Part shown: one piece after another, positions 27,875-39,654 of the stretch
How the letters are laid out: the number at the start of each line of letters is the position of its first letter
How positions within the stretch are numbered: position 1 is the stretch's first letter
Assembly (NCBI RefSeq): GCF_016583785.1
Contig: NZ_NRRU01000009.1
Location: 1-64,000 of the forward strand
Direction: 5' to 3'
Length of the DNA: 64,000 nt
Origin: Rubrivivax gelatinosus
GTDB taxonomy: Bacteria; Pseudomonadota; Gammaproteobacteria; Burkholderiales; Burkholderiaceae_C
Notes under the pieces: model-generated
Seen by the model: only the letters and a program-made list of their open reading frames with translations
Database searches by the model: none
Told to the model about the DNA's origin: nothing
Translations under genes and position numbers: made by a program

Positions 27875-28827
27875 CAGGCGAAGTGGTCGAAGCCGCGTGC
27901 CGCGGGTGCCAGCGGCCGGCCGTCGGCGTCGACGATGCGCAACGCCTCGCCGGCGTCGATGCTGCCGATGCAGCTGACCGCCACCTGGGCCTCGGCGGCG
28001 GCGGCGAGCACGGCGTCGCGGCGCGAACGCGGCGCGCTGAACAGCAGCTCGTAGTCGTCGCCGCCGGCCAGCAGGCATTCGCGCTGCAGCTCGGGCGACT
28101 GCAGCGCCAGCACGCTGCTGCGCGGCAGTGCGTCGTATTCGATGGTCGCGCCGACACCTGAGAGCCGCATCACGTGGCCCAGGTCGCCGGCGAGACCGTC
28201 GCTCAGGTCGATCGCACTCGTCGCCAGGCCCCGCAGCGCCAGGCCGAGCGCGATGCGCGGCTCGGGGCATTCCATCGCCCGGCGCACCTCGTCGAAAGCG
28301 CTGCCGGGCAGCAGCGCGTTGCCGCGGAAGACCTCCAGCGCCAGACGCGCGTCGCCGAGCCGGCCGCTGACCCACAGGTCGTGGCCGGGGCGCGCGCCGC
28401 TGCGCAGCAGCGCCTGGTCGGGTGGCACCTGGCCGAAGACGGTGATGCAGATCGACAGCGGCCCGGCGGTGGTGTCGCCGCCGACGAGTTCGATGCCGTG
28501 GCGGTCGGCAAGCGCGTACAGCCCACGCGCGAAGCCGGCGAGGAACACCTCGTCGACCCGCGGCATCGACAGCGCCAGCGTGAAGGCCAGCGGCTCGGCG
28601 CCGCAGGCGGCCAGGTCCGACAGGTTCACCGCCAGCGCCTTGTGGCCCAGGCGTTCGGGCGCGACCGTCGACAGGAAGTGGCGGCCCTCGACCAGCAGGT
28701 CGGTCGAGACGGCCAGGCGCATGCCGGGCTCGAGGTCGAGCAGCGCGCAGTCGTCACCCACGCCCAGCGGCGCACGGCGCGCGGCGCGGCCGAAGTACTT
28801 CTCGATGAGTTCGAATTCGCCCAGCAT
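27874..28827 (-). CDS. thiL: thiamine-monophosphate kinase
   Basis: The 317-residue enzyme makes thiamine diphosphate from thiamine monophosphate with ATP. The opening EFELIEKYF, the GVGDDCALL metal site, VSTDLLVEGRHF, NLSDLAACGAEP and VGGDTTAGPL are all present. The C-terminal half has ECLLAGGDDYELLFS. Length is typical. The gene touches the response-regulator stop upstream by one base, so it may be co-transcribed with the two-component genes. Confidence 0.97.
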   Translation of the reverse strand: MLGEFELIEKYFGRAARRAPLGVGDDCALLDLEPGMRLAVSTDLLVEGRHFLSTVAPERLGHKALAVNLSDLAACGAEPLAFTLALSMPRVDEVFLAGFARGLYALADRHGIELVGGDTTAGPLSICITVFGQVPPDQALLRSGARPGHDLWVSGRLGDARLALEVFRGNALLPGSAFDEVRRAMECPEPRIALGLALRGLATSAIDLSDGLAGDLGHVMRLSGVGATIEYDALPRSSVLALQSPELQRECLLAGGDDYELLFSAPRSRRDAVLAAAAEAQVAVSCIGSIDAGEALRIVDADGRPLAPAARGFDHFA

Positions 28828-29501
28828 CAGGCGCCGGATTCTCGCAGCAGGTTGGCGAGTTCGATCGCCGACTTGACGTTCATCTTCTCGAACACGCGCG
28901 CCCGGTGGACCTCGACGGTGCGCACGCTGATCGCGAGCTGGTCGGCGATGTTCTTGTTCGGGCGGCCGTCGACGACGAGCTGCATCACCTCGCGCTCGCG
29001 CTCGGTCAGCTCGGACAGCGAGCGCCGCACGGTGTCGGCGGCGCGGCGCCGGCCCAGCGCCTCGGCGCTGGCGATCAGCGCCAGCTCGACACGGTCGACG
29101 AGCGCGTTGTTCGAAAACGGCTTCTCGACGAAGTCGAAGGCGCCGCGCTTGACCGCGGCCACCGCCGTCGGCACGTCGCCGTGGCCGGTGAGGAAGATCA
29201 CCGGCAGCGTCTCGGTCAGGCCGCGCTCGGCGAGCTGCTCGAACAGCGCCAACCCCGACAGCCCTGGCATGCGCACGTCCAGCAGCAGGCAGGACGGGGC
29301 GTCGGGCCAGGGCTGGCGGCAGCCGGCGCGAAAGGCCTCGAAAGCCTCGGCGCTGGCGAAACCTTCGGACAGCAGCCGGCGCGAACGCAGCAGCCAGGCG
29401 AGCGCGTCGCGCACGACGTCCTCGTCGTCGACGAGGTAGACCACGGGAATGCCGAGGGCGGGATCGGGGCGCATCGGCGCCAAGTATCGCCCCTCAGCCA
29501 T
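28827..29501 (-). CDS. FixJ/DctR-type response regulator (REC plus LuxR HTH)
   Basis: The protein of 224 residues has a receiver domain (VYLVDDEDVV, phosphoacceptor Asp in LLLDVRMPG, LTGHGD, VEKPFS) and a LuxR-type DNA-binding domain (LTEREREVMQLVVDGRPNKNIADQLAISVRTVEVHRA, quoted as two parts). This is the NarL/FixJ group. I chose the ATG at 29501, which has GAGG six bases upstream and overlaps the kinase stop; an ATG at 29474 gives 215 residues and also fits. The neighbouring kinase is its partner. The nearest relatives by architecture are DctR and TodT/FixJ regulators. Confidence 0.9.
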   Translation of the reverse strand: MAEGRYLAPMRPDPALGIPVVYLVDDEDVVRDALAWLLRSRRLLSEGFASAEAFEAFRAGCRQPWPDAPSCLLLDVRMPGLSGLALFEQLAERGLTETLPVIFLTGHGDVPTAVAAVKRGAFDFVEKPFSNNALVDRVELALIASAEALGRRRAADTVRRSLSELTEREREVMQLVVDGRPNKNIADQLAISVRTVEVHRARVFEKMNVKSAIELANLLRESGA

Positions 29502-31551
29502 CGGCCGCCTCGCGGCTGGAGGCCGCCGCGCCGGCCGGCGTGCGCGCCGCCGGCAACGTGAAGCGGAACTCGGTGCCGCGGCCGTCGGCGCCGGGGCCGA
29601 ACTCGAGCGTGCCGCCGTGCTGCTCGACGACGGTGCGACACAGGCTGAGGCCCAGGCCCATGCCCTCGCTGCGCGTCGTGTAGAAGGGCGTGAAGAGCTG
29701 CTCGGCGACCTCGGCGGCGATGCCCGGGCCGCGGTCGGCGACGACGAACTCCACGCGCTGCGGCGAGGCCTGCTGCACACGCAGCGCCAGCACCCGGTCT
29801 TCCAGCGGCGTGTCGGTCTCCATCGCCTGGATGCCGTTGCGCGTCAGGTTCAGCAGCACCTGCTCGAGCATCGTGCGGTCGCACTCCAGCCGCGGCGCGC
29901 GCTTGGGGATGTCGAGCTCGATGCGGGTGCCGCTCTTGCGCGCCTGCAGCCGCACCAGCGGCAGCACGGCGTCGATCAGCTGGTCGGCGCCCAGGGTCTC
30001 GCGCTGCTGCACGCGCCGGCGCACGAAGTGGTGCACGCTCTTGATGACGCGGCCGGCACGTTCGGCCTGCTCGGCGATGCGTTCCAGCGCCTGGCGCATC
30101 AGCGCGTCCACCGGCCGCGACGGCGCACCTTCACCGTCGGCGTCGTCGAGCATGTTCAGCGAGCCGCTGGCGTAGCTGGCGATCGCCGCCAGCGGCTGGT
30201 TCAGCTCGTGGCTCAGCAGCGAGGCCATCTCGCCGACGGTCGCCAGGCGCGCGCTGGCCTGCAGCCGGTCCTGCTGCTGGCGCGAGAACTCCTCGATGCG
30301 GCGCTGGGCGCTGACGTCGAGCACGGTGCTCATCCAGCCGCTCTGCCGGCCCTGGCCGTCGACGAGTGCAGCCTCGTAGATCATCACCGGGAAACGTTCG
30401 CCGCTCTTGCGCATGAAAACGGTCTCGAAACCTTCGCGCGCCTCCCGCGCCGGACGCCCGGCGCCGACCAGGCGGGCACGCTGGCGCTCGGCGTAGACCT
30501 CGACGAACTCGGGCGGCCAGTACGGCGGCAGCGGCTGGCGCATCTCCTCCTCGCTGAAGCCGACCATCGCGCAGAAGGCCGGGTTGACGTAGGTGATGCG
30601 GCCGTGCAGGTCGCGCGCACGCAGGCCTGTGACCAGCGAGTCCTCCATCGCCTTGCGGAAAGCCAGCGCCTCGCCGAGCGCACGCTCGACCCGGGCGCGG
30701 CGGCGCACGTCGCGCGCCAGCAGCGACACGACGGCGAACAGCGCCAGCGACAGCCCGAGCACCAGCGCGGTGGCGACGTTCGGGATCAGGCTGGGGCGGC
30801 CGGCGGCGCTGTCGGCACGCAGCTGCAGCGCCGCCCCGGGCACGTCGATCAGGCGCTCGGCCTGGTAGATGCCGGCGCCGCGCACCAGGCCGGCACGCGC
30901 CAGCCGGGTGCCGTCGCCTTCGACGAAGCTGAGTTCGTGGCGCCGCGCCTGGCGCGGCCCGAGCGCCGCTTCGAGCAGCTGCCCCAGGCCGACGGTGCCG
31001 ACGAGGTAACCCACGTCGCGGCCGGCACGCTGCAGCGGGATGCAGATGTCGATCACCTCCTGGCCGATGCCGCCCTCGCCGGGCACGAAGTAGCTGCGCG
31101 AGAAGGCCGGCGCCGCCAGGTGGCGCGCGGCGTTGCAGGCGATGCCGGCGTCGACGTCGAGCGCGACGCGCGGCATCTCCGAGAACAGCGGCACGGCGAA
31201 CGGCCCGTCGACGGCGTCGGCCACGCCCAGCTGCGGGTCGCGGCGCTCGACGCGCAGCAGCAGGCGCTGTTCGCGCAGCAGCTGCTCGGCGTCGGCGCGC
31301 CAGCGTTCGGCCGGCGGGTCGCCCCAGCTCAGCGCCTGCAGCGAACGCATCAGGCCGAGCAGGTCGCGCTTCATCTCGGCGGCGGCCTCGGTCGCGATCT
31401 CGTCGGCTTCTTCCTGCGCGCGCGAGGACTCGTGGCGCAGCGTCAGCCAGACGAGCAGCGTCTGCGCCACCAGCAGCAGCGTGACGAGCGCGATCCACGG
31501 CAACCAGCGCTGCAGGCGCGGCGCGCGGACGGGGGCGTCGGGATCGGTCAT
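29494..31551 (-). CDS. PAS-containing sensor histidine kinase, DctS-like
   Basis: The 685-residue protein has an N-terminal membrane helix (WIALVTLLLVAQTLLVWL), an extracytoplasmic domain of about 230 residues and a second helix (ALVLGLSLALFAVVSLL). One PAS domain follows (GRITYVNPAFCAMVGFSEEE). The HisKA motif is LSHELNQPLAAI with His448. The HATPase boxes are intact (LNLTRNGIQAM, DRGPGI, GLGLSLC). HELNQPL is the DctB/DctS/FixL subtype, paired with FixJ-type regulators. I chose the ATG at 31551, since the longer frame runs into the promoter side of malic enzyme. C4-dicarboxylate sensing is inferred from architecture plus the divergent malic enzyme gene. Confidence 0.92.
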   Translation of the reverse strand: MTDPDAPVRAPRLQRWLPWIALVTLLLVAQTLLVWLTLRHESSRAQEEADEIATEAAAEMKRDLLGLMRSLQALSWGDPPAERWRADAEQLLREQRLLLRVERRDPQLGVADAVDGPFAVPLFSEMPRVALDVDAGIACNAARHLAAPAFSRSYFVPGEGGIGQEVIDICIPLQRAGRDVGYLVGTVGLGQLLEAALGPRQARRHELSFVEGDGTRLARAGLVRGAGIYQAERLIDVPGAALQLRADSAAGRPSLIPNVATALVLGLSLALFAVVSLLARDVRRRARVERALGEALAFRKAMEDSLVTGLRARDLHGRITYVNPAFCAMVGFSEEEMRQPLPPYWPPEFVEVYAERQRARLVGAGRPAREAREGFETVFMRKSGERFPVMIYEAALVDGQGRQSGWMSTVLDVSAQRRIEEFSRQQQDRLQASARLATVGEMASLLSHELNQPLAAIASYASGSLNMLDDADGEGAPSRPVDALMRQALERIAEQAERAGRVIKSVHHFVRRRVQQRETLGADQLIDAVLPLVRLQARKSGTRIELDIPKRAPRLECDRTMLEQVLLNLTRNGIQAMETDTPLEDRVLALRVQQASPQRVEFVVADRGPGIAAEVAEQLFTPFYTTRSEGMGLGLSLCRTVVEQHGGTLEFGPGADGRGTEFRFTLPAARTPAGAAASSREAADG

Positions 31552-31701
31552 CGGCAGGCGGGGCGGCGCGCGGGTGGCGCGTGGGTGGCGCAGTATCGGC
31601 TGCGGCAGCCGCGGCGCCGCTACGCAGTTTTGCGCATCGCGGCGGCCCTCGGCGGCGCTGCCTAGAATGCCCAGCTCTCGCGACGCCATCAGGAGACAGG
31701 G

Positions 31702-33996
<2,295 letters not shown>

Positions 33997-34074
33997 CCCC
34001 GCGGTTACATCGTCGAAACCCATGTGGGCGCCTACTCACGTAGCGCGCCCCTTGCTCTATTTTGAGGCAGCGCC

Positions 34075-34103
34075 TTGAGTTTTCGGCGCGCCGACGGTAC
34101 CAT
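34075..34103 (+). promoter_or_regulatory. candidate sigma-70 promoter for the ribonuclease/barstar pair
   Basis: TTGAGT (34075-34080) and TACCAT (34098-34103) are exactly 17 bases apart. Each matches its consensus at four of six positions. The first gene's GTG start is 28 bases downstream. The spacer contains a GGCGCGCC palindrome. Confidence 0.5.
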
Positions 34104-34130
34104 CGCGGTTTGTTCTTTCAGGGTTGACCC

Positions 34131-34571
34131 GTGTTCTGGTCCGGACAGGCCGACAGGAGCACCGCGCTCCGGCAGGCGGTTTGCAGGTGGGCTCTCGCGA
34201 TCGCGGTGGGCTCGGGCCTGGCGGCCGGCGCAGCGGTCCAGGCACGCCCGGCGGCACCAAGCGACCAGGCCGCCAGCGTCTCCCTCGAAGAACTCCCGGT
34301 CCCAGCGCAGAAGACCTACCGCCTGATCCGTTCGGGCGGCCCGTTCCCGTACTCGAAGGACGCCAGCGTCTTCTCCAACCGTGAACGTTTGCTCCCGCCC
34401 AAGACACGCGGCTATTACCGGGAGTACACCGTCCCGACTCCGGGCGCGCGCAATCGCGGCGCCCGCCGCATCGTCTGTGGTGGCGTACAGCCCACCGTTC
34501 CGGATGCCTGTTTCTACACCGCCGACCACTACGCGAGCTTCAGACGCATCGCAGCAGCGGACGCGCGGTGA
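34131..34571 (+). CDS. secreted ribonuclease of the barnase (N1/T1) family
   Basis: The 146-residue product has a hydrophobic N-terminal segment (WALAIAVGSGLAAGAAVQA) that fits a signal peptide. The mature domain shows LPVPAQKTYRLI, GGPFPYSKDASVFSNRE, the catalytic Glu region GYYREYTVPTPG, then RRIVCGG and the catalytic His in TADHYASF. These are the landmarks of barnase-like guanyl-preferring endoribonucleases. The GTG start at 34131 is the longest option; a later start inside the signal region is possible. A barstar-type inhibitor gene follows 37 bases on. Confidence 0.88.
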   Translation: MFWSGQADRSTALRQAVCRWALAIAVGSGLAAGAAVQARPAAPSDQAASVSLEELPVPAQKTYRLIRSGGPFPYSKDASVFSNRERLLPPKTRGYYREYTVPTPGARNRGARRIVCGGVQPTVPDACFYTADHYASFRRIAAADAR

Positions 34572-34608
34572 ACCGTTTTTCTTGATCCCTACGAGGAGGC
34601 ACGCGACC

Positions 34609-35004
34609 ATGGAGTTGCAGACCGTCCGACCCAACATCGTCCAGGCGATACGGGCCTACCGTGTCGATGACCTGATGCAGGCCGCCGGCAACGCCGGCCA
34701 GCATTTCCTGTACGCCAATCTGTCGGCCGCCCAGTCCAAGCAGGAAGTACTGGAGGCCATCGCAGCGGCGTTTCTCTTTCCGGCCCACTTCGGCAAGAAC
34801 CTCGACGCGCTGTACGACTGCATGACCGACCTCGTGCACAAGTCCGGCGCGCAGCCGGGTTTCGTCGTCGTGCTCGAGCAGATCCCGGACAACCCGCGCT
34901 TCGACCGCGAGGCGCGTGAGCAACTGCTCGACGTCTTCCGCGATGCCGCAGACTTCTGGGGCGAACGGCGCATACCGTTCAGGTGTTTCTATTCTTTTCA
35001 GTAG
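34609..35004 (+). CDS. barstar family ribonuclease inhibitor
   Basis: The 131-residue protein has the barstar fold signature: YANLSAAQSKQEVLEAIAAAF, FPAHFGKNLDALYDCMTDL with the GxNxDAL motif, and a C-terminal helix ending FRCFYSF. It should bind and block the upstream ribonuclease in the cytoplasm before export. A strong GAGGAGG precedes the ATG. Its stop is inside the downstream hairpin. Confidence 0.93.
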   Translation: MELQTVRPNIVQAIRAYRVDDLMQAAGNAGQHFLYANLSAAQSKQEVLEAIAAAFLFPAHFGKNLDALYDCMTDLVHKSGAQPGFVVVLEQIPDNPRFDREAREQLLDVFRDAADFWGERRIPFRCFYSFQ

Positions 35005-35039
35005 CCCGCTCCCAAGATAACGGGTCATGGGAGCGGGCT
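35003..35039 (+). terminator. 12-bp hairpin at the barstar stop
   Basis: Bases 35003-35014 pair perfectly with 35028-35039 around a 13-base loop, with no T run. The last two bases of the barstar stop codon lie in the left arm. The hairpin may act as a terminator or as a 3' stabiliser. The following 140 bases have no gene I can support. Confidence 0.55.
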
Positions 35040-35180
35040 GCTGAAACGGCCCAGAACACGACGGTCAAGCCGGCCGCCAAGGTGGTTTCGAAGAACGGTC
35101 AGAACCCGAACTTCGGAATGAACATGCCGATGATGTGCAGCGCGTTCGACACCGCTGCCTGGCTCAACGCGGCCTGATCG

Positions 35181-35948
35181 TCAGCCGCCGGCGGCGAGGG
35201 CGCGAGCCAGCGCCAGGTACTCGGCCACCGGCACTTCCTCGGCGCGGCGCTGCAGGTCGAACCCGACCTCGGCGCCGCGTTGTTCCAGCCAGCGTCCGAG
35301 CGAGTGCCGCAGCAGCTTGCGCCGCTGCGAGAACGCCACCGTCACCAGCTCGCCCAGCAGCGCGGCGTCTATGCCTTCGGCCGCCGCCAGCGGCTGCATG
35401 CGCACCACGGCCGAATCGACGCGCGGCGGCGGGTCGAAGGCCTCGGGCGGCACGTCGAGCACGGCCTCGATGTCGTAGCGCCACTGCAGCATCACCGACA
35501 GCCGGCCGTAGTCCTTGCAGCCGGGCGCGGCGGCCATGCGGTCGACGACTTCCTTCTGCAGCATGAAGTGCTGGTCGACGACGTGCTCGACCGACTCCAG
35601 CAGGTGGAACAGGATGGGCGTCGAGATGTTGTAGGGCAGATTGCCGACGACACGCAGCGGCTTCCCGGCCGCCGCCGCCAGCGCGGCGAAGTCCACCTTC
35701 AGCACATCGGCCTCGACGACATCCAGCTCCGGCCGGCGGCGCAGGCGCGCGGCCAGGTCGCGGTCGAGCTCGATCACCGTCAGGCGCTCGATGCGTTCGA
35801 GCAGCGGCAACGTCATCGCGCCCAGCCCGGGCCCGATCTCGACCATGGCCTCGCCCGGACGCGGATCGATCGCGTCGACGATCGCGTCGATCACCGAGTC
35901 GTCGGCCAGGAAGTGCTGGCCGAACCGTTTGCGCGGCAGGTGTTTCAA
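35181..35948 (-). CDS. rsmA: 16S rRNA dimethyladenosine transferase
   Basis: The 255-residue enzyme dimethylates the two adenines near the 3' end of 16S rRNA (KsgA). The start [13 protein letters not shown] is diagnostic, followed by the SAM motif [11 protein letters not shown] and the catalytic NLPYNIS. No ATG fits; a TTG that overlaps the surA stop (TTGA) gives the expected N-terminus. The only in-frame ATG is at 36002, inside surA. The lptD-surA-rsmA order is widely conserved. Confidence 0.95.
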   Translation of the reverse strand: MKHLPRKRFGQHFLADDSVIDAIVDAIDPRPGEAMVEIGPGLGAMTLPLLERIERLTVIELDRDLAARLRRRPELDVVEADVLKVDFAALAAAAGKPLRVVGNLPYNISTPILFHLLESVEHVVDQHFMLQKEVVDRMAAAPGCKDYGRLSVMLQWRYDIEAVLDVPPEAFDPPPRVDSAVVRMQPLAAAEGIDAALLGELVTVAFSQRRKLLRHSLGRWLEQRGAEVGFDLQRRAEEVPVAEYLALARALAAGG

Positions 35949-37258
35949 ATCGGAGGTTCGCGCATCTCGATGTAGGCGCGGTCGCGCAGGTCCTTGGCCC
36001 ACTCGGAGTAGGCGTCGTCGAACTTGCGTTCGCGCAGCACGTTGCGCGCCTGATCGCGCACCTGGCGCGCTTCGACGGCGATGTCGCGACGTTCGACGAC
36101 CTGGATCAGGTGCACGCCGAAACGCGAGACCACCGGCTCGGAGACGCCGCCGATCGGGAGCTTGTTCATCGCGTCCTCGAACTCCGGCACCATCGTGCCG
36201 GGCGAGAACCAGCCGAGATCGCCCCCCGACGGCGCCGAGCCGTCTTCGGAATACTGGCGCGCAATGTCCTCGAAGCGGCGCTGGCCGGACTCGATCTGGC
36301 GCCTGAAATCGGCCAGGCGCCGGGTGGCGACCTCGGGGCTGACCTGCTCCGAGCTGCGCACGAGGATGTGGCGCGCATGCGTCTGCGTCACGCGCAGCGC
36401 CGAGGTCTCCTTGCGCTCCAGGACCTTGATCACGTGGAAGCCCGCGCCCGACCGCACCAGCTCGGGCTTGGTCTCGCCGGCCGCCACGTCGCGCACCGCG
36501 TCGACGAAGAGGTCGGGCAGCCGCGCCGCCGGGCGCAGGCCGATGACGCCGCCACGCTCCTTGTTCGCGTCCTCGGAGATCTCGCGTGCGACGGTGGCGA
36601 AGTCCTCGCCGGCACGCACCCGCGCCAGCGCACGTTCGGCGCGCGCCTTGCGCGCGCCAACCACCGTATCGTCGCCGCCCTCGGGCACGATGACCAGGAT
36701 CTGGGCGAGGTTCAGCTCGATGTCGGCCTGGGTCTCGATCTTCTGGTCGGCCAGGTAGCGGTCGACCTCGCCGTCGGTGATGCGGATGCGCTGGTAGACC
36801 TCGCGCTCGCGCACCCGCTCGATCATGATCTGGTCGCGCAGGTTGGCGCGAAAGCGGGCGTAGTCGATGCCCTCGCTGCGCAGGCGCGCACGCAGCTGAT
36901 CGGCGCTGATCTGGTTCTGCGCGGCGACGCTCTGGACCGCACGGTCGAGCTCGGGCTCCTCGACCCGCATGCCGCTGTCGCGCGCGTAGGTGACGATCAC
37001 GCGCTCCTCGATCAGTTCGTCGAGCACACGCTTGCGCACGGCATCGACCGCCGGCGCCTGGCCGCCGGCGCGGGCCGCCTGTTGCAGCTCGCGTTGCAGC
37101 CGGGCCTCGACCTCGGCGGCGGTGACGGCCTCCTGGTTGACGATGGCGACGATGTAGTCGCCGTTGCGCACGCGCTGTTGCGCCGGGGCCGTGACGGCCG
37201 CCGCTGCCAGCACCAGCGCCAGCGCGGCGCGGCGCCAGACGTTTTGAGGATCGGTCAT
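35945..37258 (-). CDS. surA: periplasmic peptidyl-prolyl isomerase/chaperone SurA
   Basis: The 437-residue chaperone escorts outer-membrane proteins. It has a signal peptide ([17 protein letters not shown]), an N-terminal helical domain ([15 protein letters not shown]) and two parvulin domains. These are visible around [12 protein letters not shown] and [15 protein letters not shown] with [18 protein letters not shown]-terminal helix completes it. The ATG at 37258 overlaps the lptD stop (ATGA). A longer frame exists upstream but lies within lptD. Confidence 0.96.
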   Translation of the reverse strand: MTDPQNVWRRAALALVLAAAAVTAPAQQRVRNGDYIVAIVNQEAVTAAEVEARLQRELQQAARAGGQAPAVDAVRKRVLDELIEERVIVTYARDSGMRVEEPELDRAVQSVAAQNQISADQLRARLRSEGIDYARFRANLRDQIMIERVREREVYQRIRITDGEVDRYLADQKIETQADIELNLAQILVIVPEGGDDTVVGARKARAERALARVRAGEDFATVAREISEDANKERGGVIGLRPAARLPDLFVDAVRDVAAGETKPELVRSGAGFHVIKVLERKETSALRVTQTHARHILVRSSEQVSPEVATRRLADFRRQIESGQRRFEDIARQYSEDGSAPSGGDLGWFSPGTMVPEFEDAMNKLPIGGVSEPVVSRFGVHLIQVVERRDIAVEARQVRDQARNVLRERKFDDAYSEWAKDLRDRAYIEMREPPI

Positions 37259-39636
37259 TCGTCGGAGGAAATGGGGTCGCGGCGTTCTTCGCGCAGCAGG
37301 GTGTAGCCGGGGATATTGTCCTTCAAGACCCCCAGCGGGTTGGAGCCCAGGCGCGACAGGCCGACGAGCTCGAGCTGGAACATCAGCCGTGTCGTCGCCT
37401 CGCTGCGCCCGGTGGACAGGCGCTCGGCGACGAAACGGCCGATCCAGCAGCCGGCGTCGTACTCGACGCCGAGGATGGAATCGGTGATGCGGCTGTCCTT
37501 CATGCTGTAGTTGAAGCGCCCGACGCCGTACCAGGTGCCGCTGCAGCTGCCGCCACCGCCGGCGGCAGCGCCGATCATCGAGCGCGTGCCGCGTTCGGCC
37601 GTGGTCGGCACGCGCCCGGACAGCGGCCACTGCCAGCCGAGCTCGACCTGCTCGCTCAGGCCGCGCGCGAAGCGGTAGGTGGCGCTGACGGTGCGGAACG
37701 GCCCCGGCGAGTAACGCGCCCCGACGACCGAGCGCACCGTGCGCGAGATCTCGGGGCTGTACTGCAGCGTGCCGTCCAGCGTCCAGCTCGGCACGAGCGA
37801 GGTCGAGCCCAGCAGCAGCACGTCGGAGAAGGGCTGGTCGAAGGTCTCGCCGTCGGGCGTGCCGTCGGCCTGGGAGGTGACGCGCTGGTCCGAGAACAGG
37901 TAGCGCTGCACCACGCCCAGCCGGAACAGCTCCTTGCCGTTGGCGGCGTCGACGACACGCGAGGTCACGCCCGCGGTCAGCTGGTTCGCGTCCGAGACGC
38001 GGTCGACGCCGGAAAAGATGTTGGGCGAGTAGATCGACTGGAAGTTGAAGTCCTTGCCGAAGGAATCGAAGTTCGGCAGGTCGGACTGCTTCTCGTAAGG
38101 CGTGCGCACGTACAGCAGGCGCGGCTCCAGCGTCTGGCGCAGCGCACGGCCGAAACCCGAGGTCTCGCGTTCGAGCTCGAGGCCGAAGTCCAGGCTGAAG
38201 GTCGGCACGCTGCGCGAGGCGCTGCGGTCGCCGTCGGCCATGCGCTGGTCGGTGCGGTAGCTGGCGGCGTTGAGCGCCAGCCGCGGCTCCAGCCACCAGC
38301 CGGGGTCGCCAAAACGCCGCGACAGCGAGGCCAGCAGGTGCACGCGGTCGCCGGTGAGGCGGGTGCCGTCGTCTTCACCGACCGGCAGCGTGAAGCGGTT
38401 GAACTCGGTCTCGGCGCTGTAGCGCAGCCCGGCGCCGGCACCGCCGCCCAGTCGCAGGCCGACCTGCGGGCTGCGCTGGTAAGGCGAGGTGACGAGCTGG
38501 TCGCTGTCCTGCAGCACCTGCCAGCGCTGCGTACGCACATAGGCCAGACCCTCGCTGTCGCCCAGGTGCAGCGCCTGCTCGATGCGCGCGTCCGAGCCCA
38601 GCAGGCGCGGCGTCAGGCTGCGGCGGGAATCGGGGAAGTCCTTCCACCAGCCGTCGTCGGAGACATGGCGGAAGTCGGCCGAGTAGAAGCCCGAGCCGCC
38701 GAAACGCCCTTCGTGCTCCCAGTGCCAGGCGCTGCGCGAGCGGTCGGCCACCCGGTCGTTGGGCAGCACGTCGAGGTCGAGCGTGCCGCCGAGCGAGCGC
38801 TCGAGGTAGCGGAACTGGGTCTGCAGCCCGGCACCGCGCTTCGTCGACAGCCAGGGCGCGATCGTCGCGTCGCGGTTCGGGGCGATGTTCCAGTAGTACG
38901 GGACGGTCAGTTCCAGGCCGCTGCGGCTGTCCAGCCCGATCGACGGCGGCAGCCAGCCCGACTTGCGCTCGTCGGTCAGCGGGAAACTGATCGACGGCCC
39001 GGCGAGGATGGGCGCCCCGAGGAACCGCAGCACCGCGCCGTCGGCGACCCCTTCGTTGGCGTCGAAGTCCAGGCGCACCTCGCGCGCCTCCAGCACCCAG
39101 GCCGGGTCGCCGCTGCCGTCGCGCGGGCAGCTGGTGTAGATCGCGTTGGACAGCTTGGCGCGCGAGCTGTCGATGAAGTCGATGCGCTCGGCGTGGCCGC
39201 CGGCGCCGAACTCCAGCAGCTCGAACTCGGGCGACAGGAAGAAGCCCTCGAAGCGCTGCACCCGCAGCTGCAGTTCCGGGCCTTCGTAGATCGCGCCGGC
39301 GCGTTCGATGCGCACATGGCCGCGGGCAACCGCCAGATCCTCGGCCTGGTCGTAGCTCAGGCGGTCGGACTGGATGACGGTGCCGCCGCGGCGGAACTCG
39401 ACCTCGCCTTCGGCGACGGCGTCGAGATTGGGACGAGCACGAACCTCCTGCGCCCTCAGCACGATGGGCAGGCGGCGGCCTGCCTCGCCGCCGGGCGGGG
39501 CTTCGAGCTTGCGGTCGGGAATCAGCTTCGGCGCGGACTGCAGCCCGTTTTCGGCCGGGGCGTCGGGGCTTTGCGCCCGAATGCCCGCGCCGACGAACAG
39601 CAGTCCCGCCGCCAGCGCCAGCGGTGTCAGTCGCAT
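37255..39636 (-). CDS. lptD: LPS-assembly protein LptD
   Basis: The 793-residue outer-membrane protein forms the LPS translocon with LptE. A signal peptide ([20 protein letters not shown]) and an N-terminal OstA/LptA-like jellyroll ([22 protein letters not shown]) precede a beta-barrel of about 550 residues. Three cysteines stand out ([17 protein letters not shown]), enough for one inter-domain disulphide, where E. coli has four. It is first in the lptD-surA-rsmA operon and divergent from amgK, with only 18 bases between the starts. Confidence 0.96.
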   Translation of the reverse strand: MRLTPLALAAGLLFVGAGIRAQSPDAPAENGLQSAPKLIPDRKLEAPPGGEAGRRLPIVLRAQEVRARPNLDAVAEGEVEFRRGGTVIQSDRLSYDQAEDLAVARGHVRIERAGAIYEGPELQLRVQRFEGFFLSPEFELLEFGAGGHAERIDFIDSSRAKLSNAIYTSCPRDGSGDPAWVLEAREVRLDFDANEGVADGAVLRFLGAPILAGPSISFPLTDERKSGWLPPSIGLDSRSGLELTVPYYWNIAPNRDATIAPWLSTKRGAGLQTQFRYLERSLGGTLDLDVLPNDRVADRSRSAWHWEHEGRFGGSGFYSADFRHVSDDGWWKDFPDSRRSLTPRLLGSDARIEQALHLGDSEGLAYVRTQRWQVLQDSDQLVTSPYQRSPQVGLRLGGGAGAGLRYSAETEFNRFTLPVGEDDGTRLTGDRVHLLASLSRRFGDPGWWLEPRLALNAASYRTDQRMADGDRSASRSVPTFSLDFGLELERETSGFGRALRQTLEPRLLYVRTPYEKQSDLPNFDSFGKDFNFQSIYSPNIFSGVDRVSDANQLTAGVTSRVVDAANGKELFRLGVVQRYLFSDQRVTSQADGTPDGETFDQPFSDVLLLGSTSLVPSWTLDGTLQYSPEISRTVRSVVGARYSPGPFRTVSATYRFARGLSEQVELGWQWPLSGRVPTTAERGTRSMIGAAAGGGGSCSGTWYGVGRFNYSMKDSRITDSILGVEYDAGCWIGRFVAERLSTGRSEATTRLMFQLELVGLSRLGSNPLGVLKDNIPGYTLLREERRDPISSDE

Positions 39637-39654
39637 TTGTAGAATCGATTATCC

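Noticed and set aside
34983-35177. 64-codon plus-strand frame overlapping the end of barstar
   Set aside because: No ribosome site, no family features, overlap with the barstar stop and hairpin. Mentioned only as part of the dual-strand signal in that gap.
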